From the NCBI GenBank assembly GCA_002172675.1, contig NETF01000176.1, positions 1 through 46,646 of the forward strand: a stretch of DNA of 46,646 nt, in the 5' to 3' direction. The number at the start of each line of letters is the position of its first letter. Position 1 is the stretch's first letter. A program made the position numbers and the translations under genes. The stretch is from an unicellular cyanobacterium SU3. Lineage in GTDB: Bacteria; Cyanobacteriota; Cyanobacteriia; Cyanobacteriales; Microcystaceae. The notes under the pieces were generated by a model, which saw only the letters and a program-made list of their open reading frames with translations, ran no database searches and was not told the origin of the DNA. This document shows, in pieces, positions 1 to 9,968 of the stretch.

Positions 1-120
1 TTAAGTCCAATCTTCTATTATATAAAACAAACTTATGTTTAAGGAGGTTTTTTGGGCTGTTTCAACGTAAATTGGCGATCGCAGATTAACGTTTCGCCTC
101 TCTGAAACTGAGTTTGTGAT

Positions 121-1377
121 CTACTGAGCTTGACCCGTTACTTCTAATAAATCAGTAGCGCGAATAAATATGTCACCGCCTTGACCCTCACCAAAGCTAA
201 AAGCGGCAATTTCAGCTCCAAGATCAACAATTACGTTTGCTGCTTCAATGTTTATGTTACCTGCTCGACCTTGGCTAAATGACGTTGTTGAGATGCTAGT
301 CTTACGAGGAATAACAATTCCAGCTGCTGCCAAACGAGGATCACGAAGGTTATCAATGAGACTATTTCCTCGTACTTCAAGCGATTGATCGGCTCGGATA
401 ATTAGCGGTTGACCAGATTCGGCTCCCAGGGTATTTGAGCGAATCAAAGAGCCTTGATTGAGTGTGACATTACGACCTTGAATTTGAATGGCTCCACCAC
501 CGTTGCCACTAGCGTCAATTATCGCTAAGTTGGATAGTTGAATATCTTGGAAGTTATCCACTCCTTCATAGCTAAAATTCAGATTGTATGGTTGGTTAGA
601 AGATTGAGTGATCTGGAGTTGACTATTAGACCCTACTGCTCCTACCTCGATTCTTCCCCCTGATGCCTCGATTTGTTGACCTAAATTATCACCATCTACA
701 CCACCAGCCCCGACCTGTGAGAGATCAACTGTCCCTGCTATTGATGAAAGCTGACCACCTTCTAATCTGACTTCTCCTCCCACTAACCCTAATGTTCTTT
801 CCGGTTTTACTTGCAAACCCACAATCGTTTCTACACCATTTTCTCCCTGTTGGGTAGCTTGAGAGCGATTTATAATCGTTCCAGGAGTCTCACCAAATCG
901 TAAACCGACAGGGATACTAATGGTTAGTAGAGCAGTCGTTTGAGGATCTGTAGCACTGAATAAGCTACCATCTTCAAATAAGTAGCTCTCAGCAGTAGTG
1001 GCCACAAAAGAACCACCTATATCTAACTTGGCATTAGCTCCAAAAATAATCCCATTAGGATTGAGCAAAAAGAGATTAGCGTTACCATCAGCTTTGATGA
1101 GTCCATCAATGGTAGAAATTTGGTTTCCCGTAACCCGTGTAATGATGTTGTTAATGGTTAGAATATTTTTGAATAAGGCTGTGTTCCCAGTGGAAACAGA
1201 AAACTCACTAAAACTATGAAATAGATTACCACCAGCAATTGTTCCTCCACTAATCCGCTCAGTTTTTCCCTCTATATCTACTACAGATTGTCTCGGAAGC
1301 GTTTTGTCAGGAACAATTTGAGCTGTAACAACAGAAGTAGTAAATATGGAAATAAATAAAGTCAAAATAAATCGCAC
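121..1377 (-). CDS. Truncated TpsA-like filamentous haemagglutinin N-terminal protein
   Basis: The 418-aa product starts with a signal peptide (about residues 1-19, cleavage after VVTA). A haemagglutination-activity/TPS domain follows (about 25-160), with the hallmark NPNGIIFGANAKLDIGGSF stretch and its NPNG motif. Gly-rich beta-helix repeats run to the end. Such proteins are recognised by a TpsB pore and passed across the outer membrane; the TpsB candidate lies at 4303-6054 on the same strand. Family members in cyanobacteria are usually 700 residues or longer, and this one stops abruptly in a repeat (LLEVTGQAQ). The next 120 bases, read in all three frames, give no recognisable continuation. 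It is therefore probably a truncated or decaying TpsA, although a naturally short form cannot be excluded. Confidence 0.75.
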   Translation of the reverse strand: MRFILTLFISIFTTSVVTAQIVPDKTLPRQSVVDIEGKTERISGGTIAGGNLFHSFSEFSVSTGNTALFKNILTINNIITRVTGNQISTIDGLIKADGNANLFLLNPNGIIFGANAKLDIGGSFVATTAESYLFEDGSLFSATDPQTTALLTISIPVGLRFGETPGTIINRSQATQQGENGVETIVGLQVKPERTLGLVGGEVRLEGGQLSSIAGTVDLSQVGAGGVDGDNLGQQIEASGGRIEVGAVGSNSQLQITQSSNQPYNLNFSYEGVDNFQDIQLSNLAIIDASGNGGGAIQIQGRNVTLNQGSLIRSNTLGAESGQPLIIRADQSLEVRGNSLIDNLRDPRLAAAGIVIPRKTSISTTSFSQGRAGNINIEAANVIVDLGAEIAAFSFGEGQGGDIFIRATDLLEVTGQAQ

Positions 1378-1407
1378 AAGAAGTAATTTCAGTTGGTAAA
1401 AAACTAA

Positions 1408-1809
1408 TTAAGCTTTTGTTTCTGGATAGTCCACAATCGAGAAACGCTGGTCTAGAAACTGTATTTCAGTCTTTGGAGATCCAGGATTTTGTGGGTCTTC
1501 ATCAAAATACCGAAGGTTATTCTCTAAAAAGTTATTGAGTGTTGGACTTTTTAAATGCTCACTAAATGCTTCTACACTTGAATAACTTTCTATAAAGATT
1601 ATTTCTGTTTGATTATTCAGTGGAATTGGAGGTGGTGGCGGACAGAGAGGATTACCACTACTGTCTATTGGAAACAAAGCTTGTAGATTAACTAAATATA
1701 CCAATACACCAGGTTCATGCCTAGTACTCTCCGTTAGTTCTTCTAAGGCTTTAATTAGTTCTGGAGGACAGCCATTTTTTAGTTTCCATTTAGATATAAA
1801 TGTAATCAT
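1408..1809 (-). CDS. ABM-domain (dimeric alpha-beta barrel) small protein
   Basis: This 133-aa protein begins MITFISKWKLKNG and later has IIFIESYSSVEAFSEHLKSP. That pattern is typical of antibiotic-biosynthesis-monooxygenase-like dimeric ferredoxin-fold proteins: a beta strand, a helix with conserved Glu/Thr, then a W/Y-S-x-E-A-F-x-x-H helix. A Pro-rich insert (PPPPPIP, about residues 58-63) interrupts the usual fold. The start codon overlaps the stop of the upstream carotenoid oxygenase in an ATGA arrangement (1806-1809), so the two are almost certainly translationally coupled. The domain could help process or bind the oxidised product of the oxygenase, but that is inference. Substrate unknown. 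Confidence 0.65.
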   Translation of the reverse strand: MITFISKWKLKNGCPPELIKALEELTESTRHEPGVLVYLVNLQALFPIDSSGNPLCPPPPPIPLNNQTEIIFIESYSSVEAFSEHLKSPTLNNFLENNLRYFDEDPQNPGSPKTEIQFLDQRFSIVDYPETKA

Positions 1810-4145
1810 GGTTTTACTTTCCTTTCAAAGTGTGGGTAGACATCGTTTTCAAACAAAGTTTTGACGGCTAAGGAATCTGATTCCTCAACAGATTTCTCGT
1901 AATCTTTCCTTACACTATAATCTTCTCTGAGTGGAGCCGATTCTAATTTACTTAACCAAGTTGTGTGGATTGTAACGCCAATATTTAGTTTAGGGTGACT
2001 CAGTTTATAACGAGGACCACTATTGAGGTTTTGGGCATCAAAAATCCATATTTCACTCTTATTTTCTAATAGATTATCTGAGTGAAGAACGATACAAATG
2101 ATGTATCCATCTTTGGGATCATTAGTTCCTGTACGGGGGACAAATTGAGGTGAATTCCCAAAAGAACCAGGAGGAAAATTATAATGATCTTCTATAGTTA
2201 ATTGAGTGGGAATAGATTGTTGAACTCTTGTAATATGTCCTCGAATTAAATTAGCTGAATGTCCTTTTCTAATTTGCTCTTTAAATTCGGCAACTGGCAT
2301 CAGTCTTTTCTGTTCATCATTATCATACATCTCAAAGATGAAGTCGCTTAAAAGTTCTTGCCATGCTCCCCAACAATTCCAATAAATATCAGTGAATTGA
2401 TTAGGTTGAAATCCCCGCCAAGCATACATGGAAATTGACCAAAGATATTTATAGCTTTCTGCTGCGGAAAGAAATATTGGCTGTTCATCAACTATATTTA
2501 ACCAGTCTCTTACAAGATCCCTTAACTTCCATAATCCATTTTCTAAGTTCATAAATAATTGTTGTTGATCCCTCAGTCTTGCCACATTAATGGGATAAAC
2601 ACTTAAACGATTAACATCCATTGGACTAACAAACATCCCCTTCCTTGCTCTCAATTCGTTTGTGATTTGTGAGTCATCATCATTATAAATAGAGATGTCA
2701 TCTTCTTTTAAAAATTCTGCCGGATCTGATGATGCGGTATGAGCAATATGAAGTATTATCCTATCATTTGGATTCTCATACTCAACAAGAAAGTGTGCTG
2801 TCTCAGGATAGATTTTAAACCGCATTGCTCGGACTGTATTATTATCTTGTTCTAGTTGAACTCTGGGAATTATATAAATTTCCGTATAATCTAATTGGGG
2901 GTAACTAAAATATTGTTGATGAGTTCTTAGAAAACGACCTAAAGTCTCTGGCAACCAATTTACAAAAGCATCATCTTTTGTATCAAAACCAGCTACTAAA
3001 TCCTCTAAGGCTAATTTAAAAGCTGAATCGGATACGATAATATAATCTTTTGATACCCCCATTTGATGTAAACTTTGTTGTATTGTAATCGGATGATTAT
3101 TTGAATCGACTACTTGCCACTGTTCTATATCTGTTCCTTGTCCTTTCCAGCGATTAAGATACAGGGCGTTTTTATCATCCATTCCTAATACTTTGAATAG
3201 TCCTTCGATAAAATCTTCAGCAAACTTAATGGGTAAAAGACCTACTCGTAATATTTTTCCTAAAAACCTTCTTTGTTTGGGATTATCGATAATCTTTTCA
3301 ATTAATTCTCTAACAGAGAATGCAAAGATTTTTTCTAGTTGTAATAACAATCCTAGGTTCTTTTTTGCATGGACGATAAACATCTCGTCTGTATGGGTAT
3401 CAAATGCTGGATGGGCTGAAGATAAGACAATTGGGAAAACGTGTTTTAATATGTCTTGAGCAACATTTGTTAAAGGATTCCACTGATGATTCCACCCAAT
3501 CGGCCCGACTAAGCTAAGGGTAGGAGGATCTATTTCATAGGGACGACCATTATCCCACGTCACTAATAATCGCTCATCACCATTAGAAAATTTCATTGGT
3601 AAAAACGCTGTATTGAGTAAATTACGCGCACCCATTTTTAACGATAAACGACTAATAAAAAAATTCTCAAATCTTAATAAATCATATTCTTCTGGAAATT
3701 CTTGTTTATACCAATTATCTTCACCATCTTTCTCTAATGCTACATCAGCATAATAATCAGGCGTTTTAACAATCCTACTGGCTAGATACGCTTTCCCTTT
3801 TTCATGAAAATCTAATCTATAAATCATGCCCTCACCATTGATGATTGCATTCCAACCCTCTTTGGCTGGTTCCACCACATACTCAGAATTTGAATGTTTT
3901 GGGGAGCCAGAATAACCTACTGCCCCCACGATAAACACATGACCGTCTAAATCGGCAGGAAGCTCACCTTTTTTCCATCTTTTGTCTGATAAGATATCTT
4001 CAGGCGAACCTTCTGATATCTCTTGTTCTGTGTTTCTTTCTTGTACAATTAGTTCTAAGGGGTTTAAGTAAAACTCTTCGCGACTCGTAGACAAAACAGC
4101 TTTAGGCGATCGCAACAAGTTGGGATTATGATTCAATTGGGTCAT
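1806..4145 (-). CDS. Carotenoid oxygenase (RPE65/lignostilbene dioxygenase family)
   Basis: This large non-haem iron oxygenase-type protein has about 779 aa from the ATG used here. A GTG nine codons upstream (4172) is an alternative start. Sequence marks of the family are the N-terminal LDGHVFIVGAVGYSG segment, GEGMIYRLDF (about residue 105), SAHPAFDTHTDEMF (first iron-type His near 245), a second LHIAHT-type His about two thirds along, and a C-terminal TIHTTWLSKL His. The family cleaves or isomerises carotenoids or stilbenes with O2. At about 780 residues it is longer than typical apocarotenoid oxygenases (450-550), with inserts around residues 260-430. The downstream ABM protein overlaps by 4 bp, and the pair sits between the TpsB and TpsA genes. 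The specific substrate cannot be read from sequence. Confidence 0.85.
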   Translation of the reverse strand: MTQLNHNPNLLRSPKAVLSTSREEFYLNPLELIVQERNTEQEISEGSPEDILSDKRWKKGELPADLDGHVFIVGAVGYSGSPKHSNSEYVVEPAKEGWNAIINGEGMIYRLDFHEKGKAYLASRIVKTPDYYADVALEKDGEDNWYKQEFPEEYDLLRFENFFISRLSLKMGARNLLNTAFLPMKFSNGDERLLVTWDNGRPYEIDPPTLSLVGPIGWNHQWNPLTNVAQDILKHVFPIVLSSAHPAFDTHTDEMFIVHAKKNLGLLLQLEKIFAFSVRELIEKIIDNPKQRRFLGKILRVGLLPIKFAEDFIEGLFKVLGMDDKNALYLNRWKGQGTDIEQWQVVDSNNHPITIQQSLHQMGVSKDYIIVSDSAFKLALEDLVAGFDTKDDAFVNWLPETLGRFLRTHQQYFSYPQLDYTEIYIIPRVQLEQDNNTVRAMRFKIYPETAHFLVEYENPNDRIILHIAHTASSDPAEFLKEDDISIYNDDDSQITNELRARKGMFVSPMDVNRLSVYPINVARLRDQQQLFMNLENGLWKLRDLVRDWLNIVDEQPIFLSAAESYKYLWSISMYAWRGFQPNQFTDIYWNCWGAWQELLSDFIFEMYDNDEQKRLMPVAEFKEQIRKGHSANLIRGHITRVQQSIPTQLTIEDHYNFPPGSFGNSPQFVPRTGTNDPKDGYIICIVLHSDNLLENKSEIWIFDAQNLNSGPRYKLSHPKLNIGVTIHTTWLSKLESAPLREDYSVRKDYEKSVEESDSLAVKTLFENDVYPHFERKVKP

Positions 4146-4302
4146 ACAACGCGCTTCATTTACTCCAATCACATCTTAATAATATACAAATCTAGAAGAA
4201 TTTCGTAGATAAACAAGTTTTATAATGATCTTTTCTTCACAATTGACCGAGAACAACGGAGAAGGCAAGCTTTTAGTGTCTAACTACTGAGATTGAGTGT
4301 GG

Positions 4303-6054
4303 CTAAAAAAAACGATAATTGAGGGTAAAATAAAAAGATTCTTCGGGGTCTCGCGCCCCCTGTAATTCAATGTCGGTGATCGGAATCGCCCAATCTAAAC
4401 GGGCTGTAAAATCAGTCCCCATCTGCCATTGTAAACCGAGTCCCACTGAAGATAAGGTATTGGGTGCAGGGGTAGGAATGGGGTTATCATCATCATTCCA
4501 GGCAACACCAAAATCAGTGAAAGGAACAACTTGTAATAACCCTTCGAGCCAATCTATGCGTAACACGGGAAAACGGGCCTCTGCCGATAGAAAAACGCCG
4601 TTATCGGTCTGAAATAAATCTTGTCGATAGCCACGGACACTATAGAGTCCCCCTAAATTATATTGTTCTAGGGGAACTAGGGGGCGTGAGGTTAACTGTA
4701 AATTAGAACGCAATATTAACAAGGTGTCAGGGGCTAAAGAACGGACATATTGTCCTTGTCCTTGCCATTCAAAAAACTTACCATCTGGGGGGCTATCATT
4801 AATGGTGGCATCAAAGAGATCGATCCCAAAACTAAACTGCGATCGCACTGACAAAACATCTTGAGAACTTCGCCTGGTCCATTCTTGAAATAATCGTAAC
4901 ACCGAAAGCCGAGTTTCTCCATTATCATTGGCTCCAGGGGACAAAGGAAACCCCACTCCTAAAACACTGGTGTTACTTTCTTGGCGAGAAAAAGTTAAAC
5001 CGAAAGCTAAGTCTTGAGTGGGGGTTTGAATCACAGGTTGCCGAACACTAACATCAAGATAAAGAGAATCTCCTTCAATATCAAGACGCTCAAATGGTTC
5101 TTCTATGACTTTAGTATTAGTGATGCGACTGGTTAGTTTTAAGGTGGCATTTTCGGGGGTAAGCGGAAATGTATAGTCAACATAAACTGCATCACTGCCA
5201 TCCGTATTGGCGTATTCTACCGTCAAACTATCCCCCAACCCCAATAAATTTCCTTGGTTAAGGCGGACACCTCTTTGTACATTACCAATACTAGGGACAC
5301 GGCCATTATCGCTAAATAAACCCATTGAAAAAGAATCGGCTTCTTCTACTCTGACTGAGAGTATACTCAATTCAGGGCTTGTTCCCACTGACAAGTCAGC
5401 CGAAATCTTCTTAATTAGGGGATTAAGCTGTAATAATTGTAGGGCTTCTAACAGACGATTTTGATTAAGGGGTTTGCTCGTCGCAATAACTAATCGACTC
5501 CGCACATAATCAGCATTTAATCGTCCTTCAACTGTTACTTGAATTTCCTCGACTCCCCCTTCAATCACCTGAATTTTGACCACTGCACCCTTTGGGGATA
5601 AAACTTGTCCGGCCTGAATGACTGCTCCCGAATTAATATATCCTGCATTAACATAGAATTGGGTCACAGCAGCCTCAGCTTGTAACAGTTGAGCAAACGA
5701 GAGAGCTTGGTCTGTAAACGGTGCTGTCACTGAACCTAATACCTCGTCACTAAAAGCTGTGTTGCCTTCAAACTCAAAACGGATAACTGTTATACTTTGA
5801 GGAAGTTTAGGATCTTCTTGAGGAGAAGGAATCCTTGTCGGAGGAAGCTCAAGGGGTGTAGAAGGCGGTGAGTGAGGAATTGGGATAGGATCTGGCAGTT
5901 TAGGGGGAAGAATAAACGGTATAGGCTGTGTCTGGGGTTCATTTTGACTAAGGTTTTGAGCCATTCCCTTATTCATAGAGCAAGTAACTAACTCCTCCCA
6001 AAACAGTAAAATCAATAACGTTGCACTTAAAGATAGATTTCTGATTTTTGCCAT
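4303..6054 (-). CDS. TpsB outer-membrane transporter (ShlB/FhaC/HecB family)
   Basis: A signal peptide (about 1-33, ending MAQ) is followed by a Pro-rich linker. A POTRA_2 domain comes next (about 85-160: ITVIRFEFEGNTAF..., NAGYINSGAVI), then the ShlB-type 16-strand barrel. The barrel includes the conserved YNLGGLYSVRGYRQDLF loop-6 VRGY motif and a final strand ending NYRFF, whose terminal Phe suits BAM insertion. The longer ORF begins at 6084, but the ATG at 6054 (MAKIRNLSLS) places the hydrophobic signal at the N-terminus and is preferred. These pores export filamentous haemagglutinin-type TpsA partners. The natural partner here is the truncated TpsA-like product at 121-1377, two genes downstream on the same strand. 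Confidence 0.9.
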   Translation of the reverse strand: MAKIRNLSLSATLLILLFWEELVTCSMNKGMAQNLSQNEPQTQPIPFILPPKLPDPIPIPHSPPSTPLELPPTRIPSPQEDPKLPQSITVIRFEFEGNTAFSDEVLGSVTAPFTDQALSFAQLLQAEAAVTQFYVNAGYINSGAVIQAGQVLSPKGAVVKIQVIEGGVEEIQVTVEGRLNADYVRSRLVIATSKPLNQNRLLEALQLLQLNPLIKKISADLSVGTSPELSILSVRVEEADSFSMGLFSDNGRVPSIGNVQRGVRLNQGNLLGLGDSLTVEYANTDGSDAVYVDYTFPLTPENATLKLTSRITNTKVIEEPFERLDIEGDSLYLDVSVRQPVIQTPTQDLAFGLTFSRQESNTSVLGVGFPLSPGANDNGETRLSVLRLFQEWTRRSSQDVLSVRSQFSFGIDLFDATINDSPPDGKFFEWQGQGQYVRSLAPDTLLILRSNLQLTSRPLVPLEQYNLGGLYSVRGYRQDLFQTDNGVFLSAEARFPVLRIDWLEGLLQVVPFTDFGVAWNDDDNPIPTPAPNTLSSVGLGLQWQMGTDFTARLDWAIPITDIELQGARDPEESFYFTLNYRFF

Positions 6055-6262
6055 CTGTTCTTCGGGGTAATACTCTCTCCTCACCTAACGCGAAAAACTG
6101 GGTTTTCCAGACAAGTAAGCTCAAAGTTGCCGTTTTTTGCAAAATGACTATACCATACTTATCTGTATCTGTTTCCATTTAACTAATTTCTCTACGAAAA
6201 AAAGAATTGTGAATGAATGTTTTCGATGGATACTATATGTATATCTAACAGGAGTAAGTTAA

Positions 6263-6724
6263 ATGGTACAAGAACAACTCTCCAATCCCATAGGCAAATA
6301 CGCAGGTAAAGGAGAAGCCTATTGTGAGGAGGTCGGCATAATTCAGTACACTGTAAATATGGAGATCGATTTTAGTAATCCGCAACAGCTAACAGTTATC
6401 ATTACATCCAAAGACAGACCTTTTCCTTTCCCTGAAAATTTTAAGCTGATATTAGCTAAACAGGAAGGATTCTATTTGCGCAGAGACATGGAGATCAATG
6501 GAAAAATAGTCGGACAAGCTGAATGCAATCTTCGTCCTTCGCAAGATATTCAAGATATTCAAGAGCTATGCACCCACAAATTTTCAAACATGGAATTGGA
6601 TTTTGATGGCTCTCTCTATCTATTTAATTCAGGATTTATGAGAACGGGAACGATCCAACATGAAGAAAAGATATGGAAACTATCTGAAAATTATCAGATA
6701 ATCTCTAATGTTGAGGGGAATTAA
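6263..6724 (+). CDS. Conserved hypothetical protein, predicted beta-rich
   Basis: I do not recognise this 153-aa protein. It has no signal peptide or membrane segment. Alternating hydrophobic strands (IIQYTVNMEIDFSN, QQLTVIITS, FKLILAKQEGFYLRRDMEI) and a Gly-Lys-Gly-Glu opening suggest a small beta-barrel or lipocalin-like fold. Start is supported by AGGAG at 6250-6254, eight bases before the ATG. It is transcribed divergently from the TpsB gene and ends 17 bp before the convergent cinA stop. Real gene by codon usage and RBS; function unknown. Confidence 0.6.
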   Translation: MVQEQLSNPIGKYAGKGEAYCEEVGIIQYTVNMEIDFSNPQQLTVIITSKDRPFPFPENFKLILAKQEGFYLRRDMEINGKIVGQAECNLRPSQDIQDIQELCTHKFSNMELDFDGSLYLFNSGFMRTGTIQHEEKIWKLSENYQIISNVEGN

Positions 6725-6741
6725 AATTGGATTATATTTTG

Positions 6742-7980
6742 TTATAGTTTTCGTCTCAGTTGATCCAATGCCGTACAACTGCTTAAGTAACGAATAATGT
6801 CCCGACTGCGATCGCCAAAGGTACATTCGACACCCTCAACGTTACCGTCAGGATCTGCAATACCAATATAAACCAACCCCACCGGTTTAATGTCCGTTCC
6901 CCCACCCGGTCCTGCAATACCCGTAATACTAACACCCCAATCAGTCCCCAACCGCTTTTTAATCCCTAAGGCCATCTGTTGAGCTATAATATCACTCACT
7001 GCCCCGTGATGGTTTAACGCCTCTGCACTGACTTCTAAGAGGGACATTTTGACACGGTTATCATAAGCAATCACCCCACCCCAAAAATAGTCCGAACTCC
7101 CTGCTATTTCAGTAAACATTGCCCCCAAACCGCCGCCAGTGCAAGACTCGGCTACTGAGACAGTTTGCTGTTTTTCCCGTAATAACGCCCCCACTACTTT
7201 GCTTAAAGTATCATCGTCTTGCCCAAAATAGTCCTCTCCAGCTATTTTAATGATATCTTGGGCAACGGGTTCAATGAGCTTTACGGCCTCTGCTTCAGAC
7301 GCAGTTTTTGCCGAAATACGTAGGCGAACTTCTCCCAAGGAGGCATAAGGGGCAACGGTCGGATTTATCAAGTTAAAAAATTGATTAACTTTAGCGGCCA
7401 AAGAAGACTCACCAATGCCCCTAAAACGCAACATTCTGCTAAAAATGATTTCTTTGCCCCAACCCTGGCTTTTCAGGTGAGGAACCGCCGTTTCTGACCA
7501 CATCCGTTTCATTTCCGAGGGGACTCCAGGAAAGGTCATAATGGTTATATTGGGAACGGGTTCCCAGATGATGCCGGGGGCAGTTCCCGTGGGGTTGGGT
7601 AAAATAGTCGCCCCTTTGGGGATTAAAGCTTGTTTACGGTTATTATCGCTCATTTGCCGTCCCCTAGCCTGAAATTTGTCCTTAATATCTTCAATAATCT
7701 CTGCTTTTTCGATTAAAGGACTATTAAAACATTGGGCAAGGGTTTCCGTGGTTAAATCATCGGGAGTGGGTCCCAAACCCCCAGTAAACAGGAGAATAGA
7801 AGCCCTTTTACTCGCAATGGTAATCACTTCTCTGAGGCGAGTAGGGTTATCTCCCACCACGGTTTGATAGTAATGGGGAATCCCTAAATCAGCCAATTCT
7901 TTGGCCAAAAATTGAACATTAGTATTAACAATGTCCCCTAATAAAAGTTCTGTACCAACGCAAATAATTTCTGCACTCAT
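6742..7980 (-). CDS. cinA: CinA-like protein (MoCF-BD domain plus CinA C-terminal amidohydrolase)
   Basis: The 412-aa product has the two-domain CinA layout. The N-terminal molybdopterin-binding-like domain (about 1-170) shows EIICVGTELLLGDIVNTN and FTGGLGPTPDDLT. The C-terminal NMN amidohydrolase-type domain (about 255-410) shows VAESCTGGGLGAMFTEIAGSSDYF and GIAGPGGGTDIKPVG. Both domains match the family at full length, so nothing is missing. Family roles are pyridine nucleotide (NMN) salvage and competence/damage-associated functions. The gene starts 6 bp after the stop of pyrR on the same strand, so the two probably share a transcript. Confidence 0.92.
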   Translation of the reverse strand: MSAEIICVGTELLLGDIVNTNVQFLAKELADLGIPHYYQTVVGDNPTRLREVITIASKRASILLFTGGLGPTPDDLTTETLAQCFNSPLIEKAEIIEDIKDKFQARGRQMSDNNRKQALIPKGATILPNPTGTAPGIIWEPVPNITIMTFPGVPSEMKRMWSETAVPHLKSQGWGKEIIFSRMLRFRGIGESSLAAKVNQFFNLINPTVAPYASLGEVRLRISAKTASEAEAVKLIEPVAQDIIKIAGEDYFGQDDDTLSKVVGALLREKQQTVSVAESCTGGGLGAMFTEIAGSSDYFWGGVIAYDNRVKMSLLEVSAEALNHHGAVSDIIAQQMALGIKKRLGTDWGVSITGIAGPGGGTDIKPVGLVYIGIADPDGNVEGVECTFGDRSRDIIRYLSSCTALDQLRRKL

Positions 7981-7986
7981 TCTCTA

Positions 7987-8523
7987 TTAATTTGTCGGGT
8001 TCTTTAATAATTCTACGGCATCACGGCCATCGGTTTCTTGTAAATAAACTTTTATTTGTTCTTCTGAAGAAGTAGGTAATTTTTTTCCTGTAAAATCAGG
8101 ATGAATGGGTAACTCTCGATGACCTCTATCAACTAATACTAATAAACGGATCATTTTCGGTCTTCCATATTCGGTAACTGCGTTTAAAGCTGCACGAATA
8201 GTACGACCTTTATAAATAACATCATCCACTAAAATAACAGTTTTTCCTGTGAGATCAATGGGAACTTTCGTTTTAGCTGGAGTTCGGGTTTTGATGCGAT
8301 CTAAATCATCTCGATAAAAGGTAACATCAATTGCCCCCACTGGCACTTTTATGTCTTCTAATAGTTCAATTTGTTGGGCTAACATATAAGCCAAGGGAAC
8401 TCCTCTGGTATGAATTCCCAGTAAAACAATATCAGACAAATTTCCTGATTTTTCGATCACTTGAGACGCTAAACGAGTGATAACTCGTCGGATTTTTTCA
8501 GATGAAAGTATTTTTTTTGTCAT
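7987..8523 (-). CDS. pyrR: Bifunctional pyr operon regulator / uracil phosphoribosyltransferase PyrR
   Basis: This 178-aa protein is the usual PyrR length. The type I phosphoribosyltransferase PRPP loop [13 protein letters not shown] lies at about residues 97-109. The N-terminal segment [21 protein letters not shown] and the [15 protein letters not shown] region (about 70-85) are typical of PyrR. In other bacteria PyrR attenuates pyr mRNA when UMP is bound and also converts uracil plus PRPP to UMP. No pyr biosynthesis gene or attenuator is visible next to it here, so which role dominates is open. It is followed at 6 bp by cinA. The 207-bp spacer upstream separates it from the divergent aldolase gene. 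Confidence 0.92.
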   Translation of the reverse strand: MTKKILSSEKIRRVITRLASQVIEKSGNLSDIVLLGIHTRGVPLAYMLAQQIELLEDIKVPVGAIDVTFYRDDLDRIKTRTPAKTKVPIDLTGKTVILVDDVIYKGRTIRAALNAVTEYGRPKMIRLLVLVDRGHRELPIHPDFTGKKLPTSSEEQIKVYLQETDGRDAVELLKNPTN

Positions 8524-8730
8524 TCTTTTCCTTCTTTTTTTTGATTTTAGAATCTTTAGCTCCGAATCGATCCAATGAGGATCTCATACTTATGATAGAG
8601 ATAGACTATTTTCTTCTCTCTCTTTTTAAATAAAAGGATAACTTGAAAAAGTTACTAATTATTTCATCTTTGGGAAACCCTTTACATTCTTCTTATAATA
8701 GATTAGACGAATTAACATCAAAAGAATTCT

Positions 8731-9813
8731 ATGACAGCCACACTCTTCAAGCCCGAAACCATAGAATCTTATTTAGGGGAAGAAGCCGATAGTCTTCTCA
8801 ATCATCAAGCTAAGATTCCTCAATCTTTATTGCATTTACCTGGAGAAGATTTTGTGGATCGCATTTTTTCTCAAAGCGATCGCAATCCTCAAGTTTTACG
8901 CAGTTTGCAACAACTTTATTCTACAGGAAGATTAGCTAATACGGGTTATCTATCTATTCTACCCGTAGATCAAGGCATCGAACATTCTGGGGCTGCTTCT
9001 TTTGCTCCTAACCCTGCTTATTTTGACCCTGAAAATATTGTTAAATTAGCCTTAGAAGGGGGTTGTAACGCGGTAGCCACCACCCTAGGAGTATTAGGGA
9101 TGATGTCTCGCAAATATGCCCATCGTCTCCCCTTTTTAGTTAAATTAAACCATAGCGAACTCTTAACCTATCCCAATAGTGCCGATCAAATTATGTTTGG
9201 TCAAGTTGAGCAAGCTTGGAACTTGGGCGCGGTAGCAGTTGGGGCGACTATTTATTTTGGTTCTCCTGAATCCAACCGTCAAATTCAAGAAGTCAGTAAA
9301 GCCTTTGCCAAAGCCCATGAATTAGGCATGGCCACGGTGTTATGGTGTTATTTAAGGAATGGAATTTTTAAACAAGATCAAGATTATCATTTAGCAGCAG
9401 ATTTAACCGGGCAAGCAAACCATATCGGGGTGACTATCGAAGCCGATATTATTAAACAGAAATTACCTCAATGTAACCGTGGTTATGAAGCCGTAGCTAA
9501 AGCCAGCAATGGGAAATATGGGCGAACCGATGAGAAAGTTTACACTGAATTAAGCAGTGACCATCCCATCGATTTAACCCGTTATCAAGTATTAAATTGT
9601 TATGCCGGCAGAAGCGGTTTAATTAACTCCGGCGGTGCGTCTGGAAAAAATGATTTTGCTGAAGCGATTCGTACCGCAGTCATTAATAAACGGGCTGGCG
9701 GTTGTGGTTTAATTTCTGGACGGAAAACCTTTCAACGGCCTCTAGAAGAAGGGGTAAAACTCTTTCATCTCATTCAAGATGTTTACTTGTCTTCTGAGAT
9801 TACGATTGCTTAA
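8731..9813 (+). CDS. fbaB: Class I fructose-bisphosphate aldolase (FbaB/DhnA type)
   Basis: The 360-aa sequence closely follows the E. coli FbaB pattern from [20 protein letters not shown] through to [10 protein letters not shown] at the C-terminus. The family Schiff-base lysine corresponds to Lys242 in [10 protein letters not shown]. Asp80 in LPVDQG and the phosphate-binding Gly stretches ([16 protein letters not shown]) are present. The enzyme interconverts fructose-1,6-bisphosphate with DHAP and glyceraldehyde-3-phosphate in glycolysis/gluconeogenesis and the Calvin cycle. Many cyanobacteria carry a class II aldolase as the main enzyme and this class I form as an additional one. It stands alone as a transcription unit, with a repeat-rich spacer downstream. 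Confidence 0.95.
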   Translation: MTATLFKPETIESYLGEEADSLLNHQAKIPQSLLHLPGEDFVDRIFSQSDRNPQVLRSLQQLYSTGRLANTGYLSILPVDQGIEHSGAASFAPNPAYFDPENIVKLALEGGCNAVATTLGVLGMMSRKYAHRLPFLVKLNHSELLTYPNSADQIMFGQVEQAWNLGAVAVGATIYFGSPESNRQIQEVSKAFAKAHELGMATVLWCYLRNGIFKQDQDYHLAADLTGQANHIGVTIEADIIKQKLPQCNRGYEAVAKASNGKYGRTDEKVYTELSSDHPIDLTRYQVLNCYAGRSGLINSGGASGKNDFAEAIRTAVINKRAGGCGLISGRKTFQRPLEEGVKLFHLIQDVYLSSEITIA

Positions 9814-9918
9814 ATCAGTTATCAGTCATCAGTCATCAGTTATCAGTGACCGATTAAATTTATGAGGGAATAGGGAATAGGGAATAGTTTAATTCCGACT
9901 CCCAACTCCCAACTCTTG
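9814..9918. repeat. STRR heptanucleotide tandem repeats (three families)
   Basis: Three consecutive runs of degenerate 7-bp units fill the spacer after the aldolase gene: five ATCAGTY/G units (9814-9848), three GGGAATA units (9866-9886) and about three ACTCCCA units (9898-9918). This is the classic cyanobacterial short tandemly repeated repetitive sequence. It has no spacer/repeat alternation, so it is not CRISPR. Confidence 0.85.
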
Positions 9919-9968
9919 ACCGAATAATTATTAATTGTTAATTATTAACTATTCATTGGTAAGTCCCA

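Noticed and set aside
998-1219. Plus-strand 73-codon ORF inside the TpsA-like gene
   Set aside because: Antisense shadow of the conserved NPNG-containing TPS domain.
9814-9918. Repeat run that might suggest a CRISPR array
   Set aside because: Units are 7 bp in direct tandem with no unique spacers, and there are no cas genes nearby.
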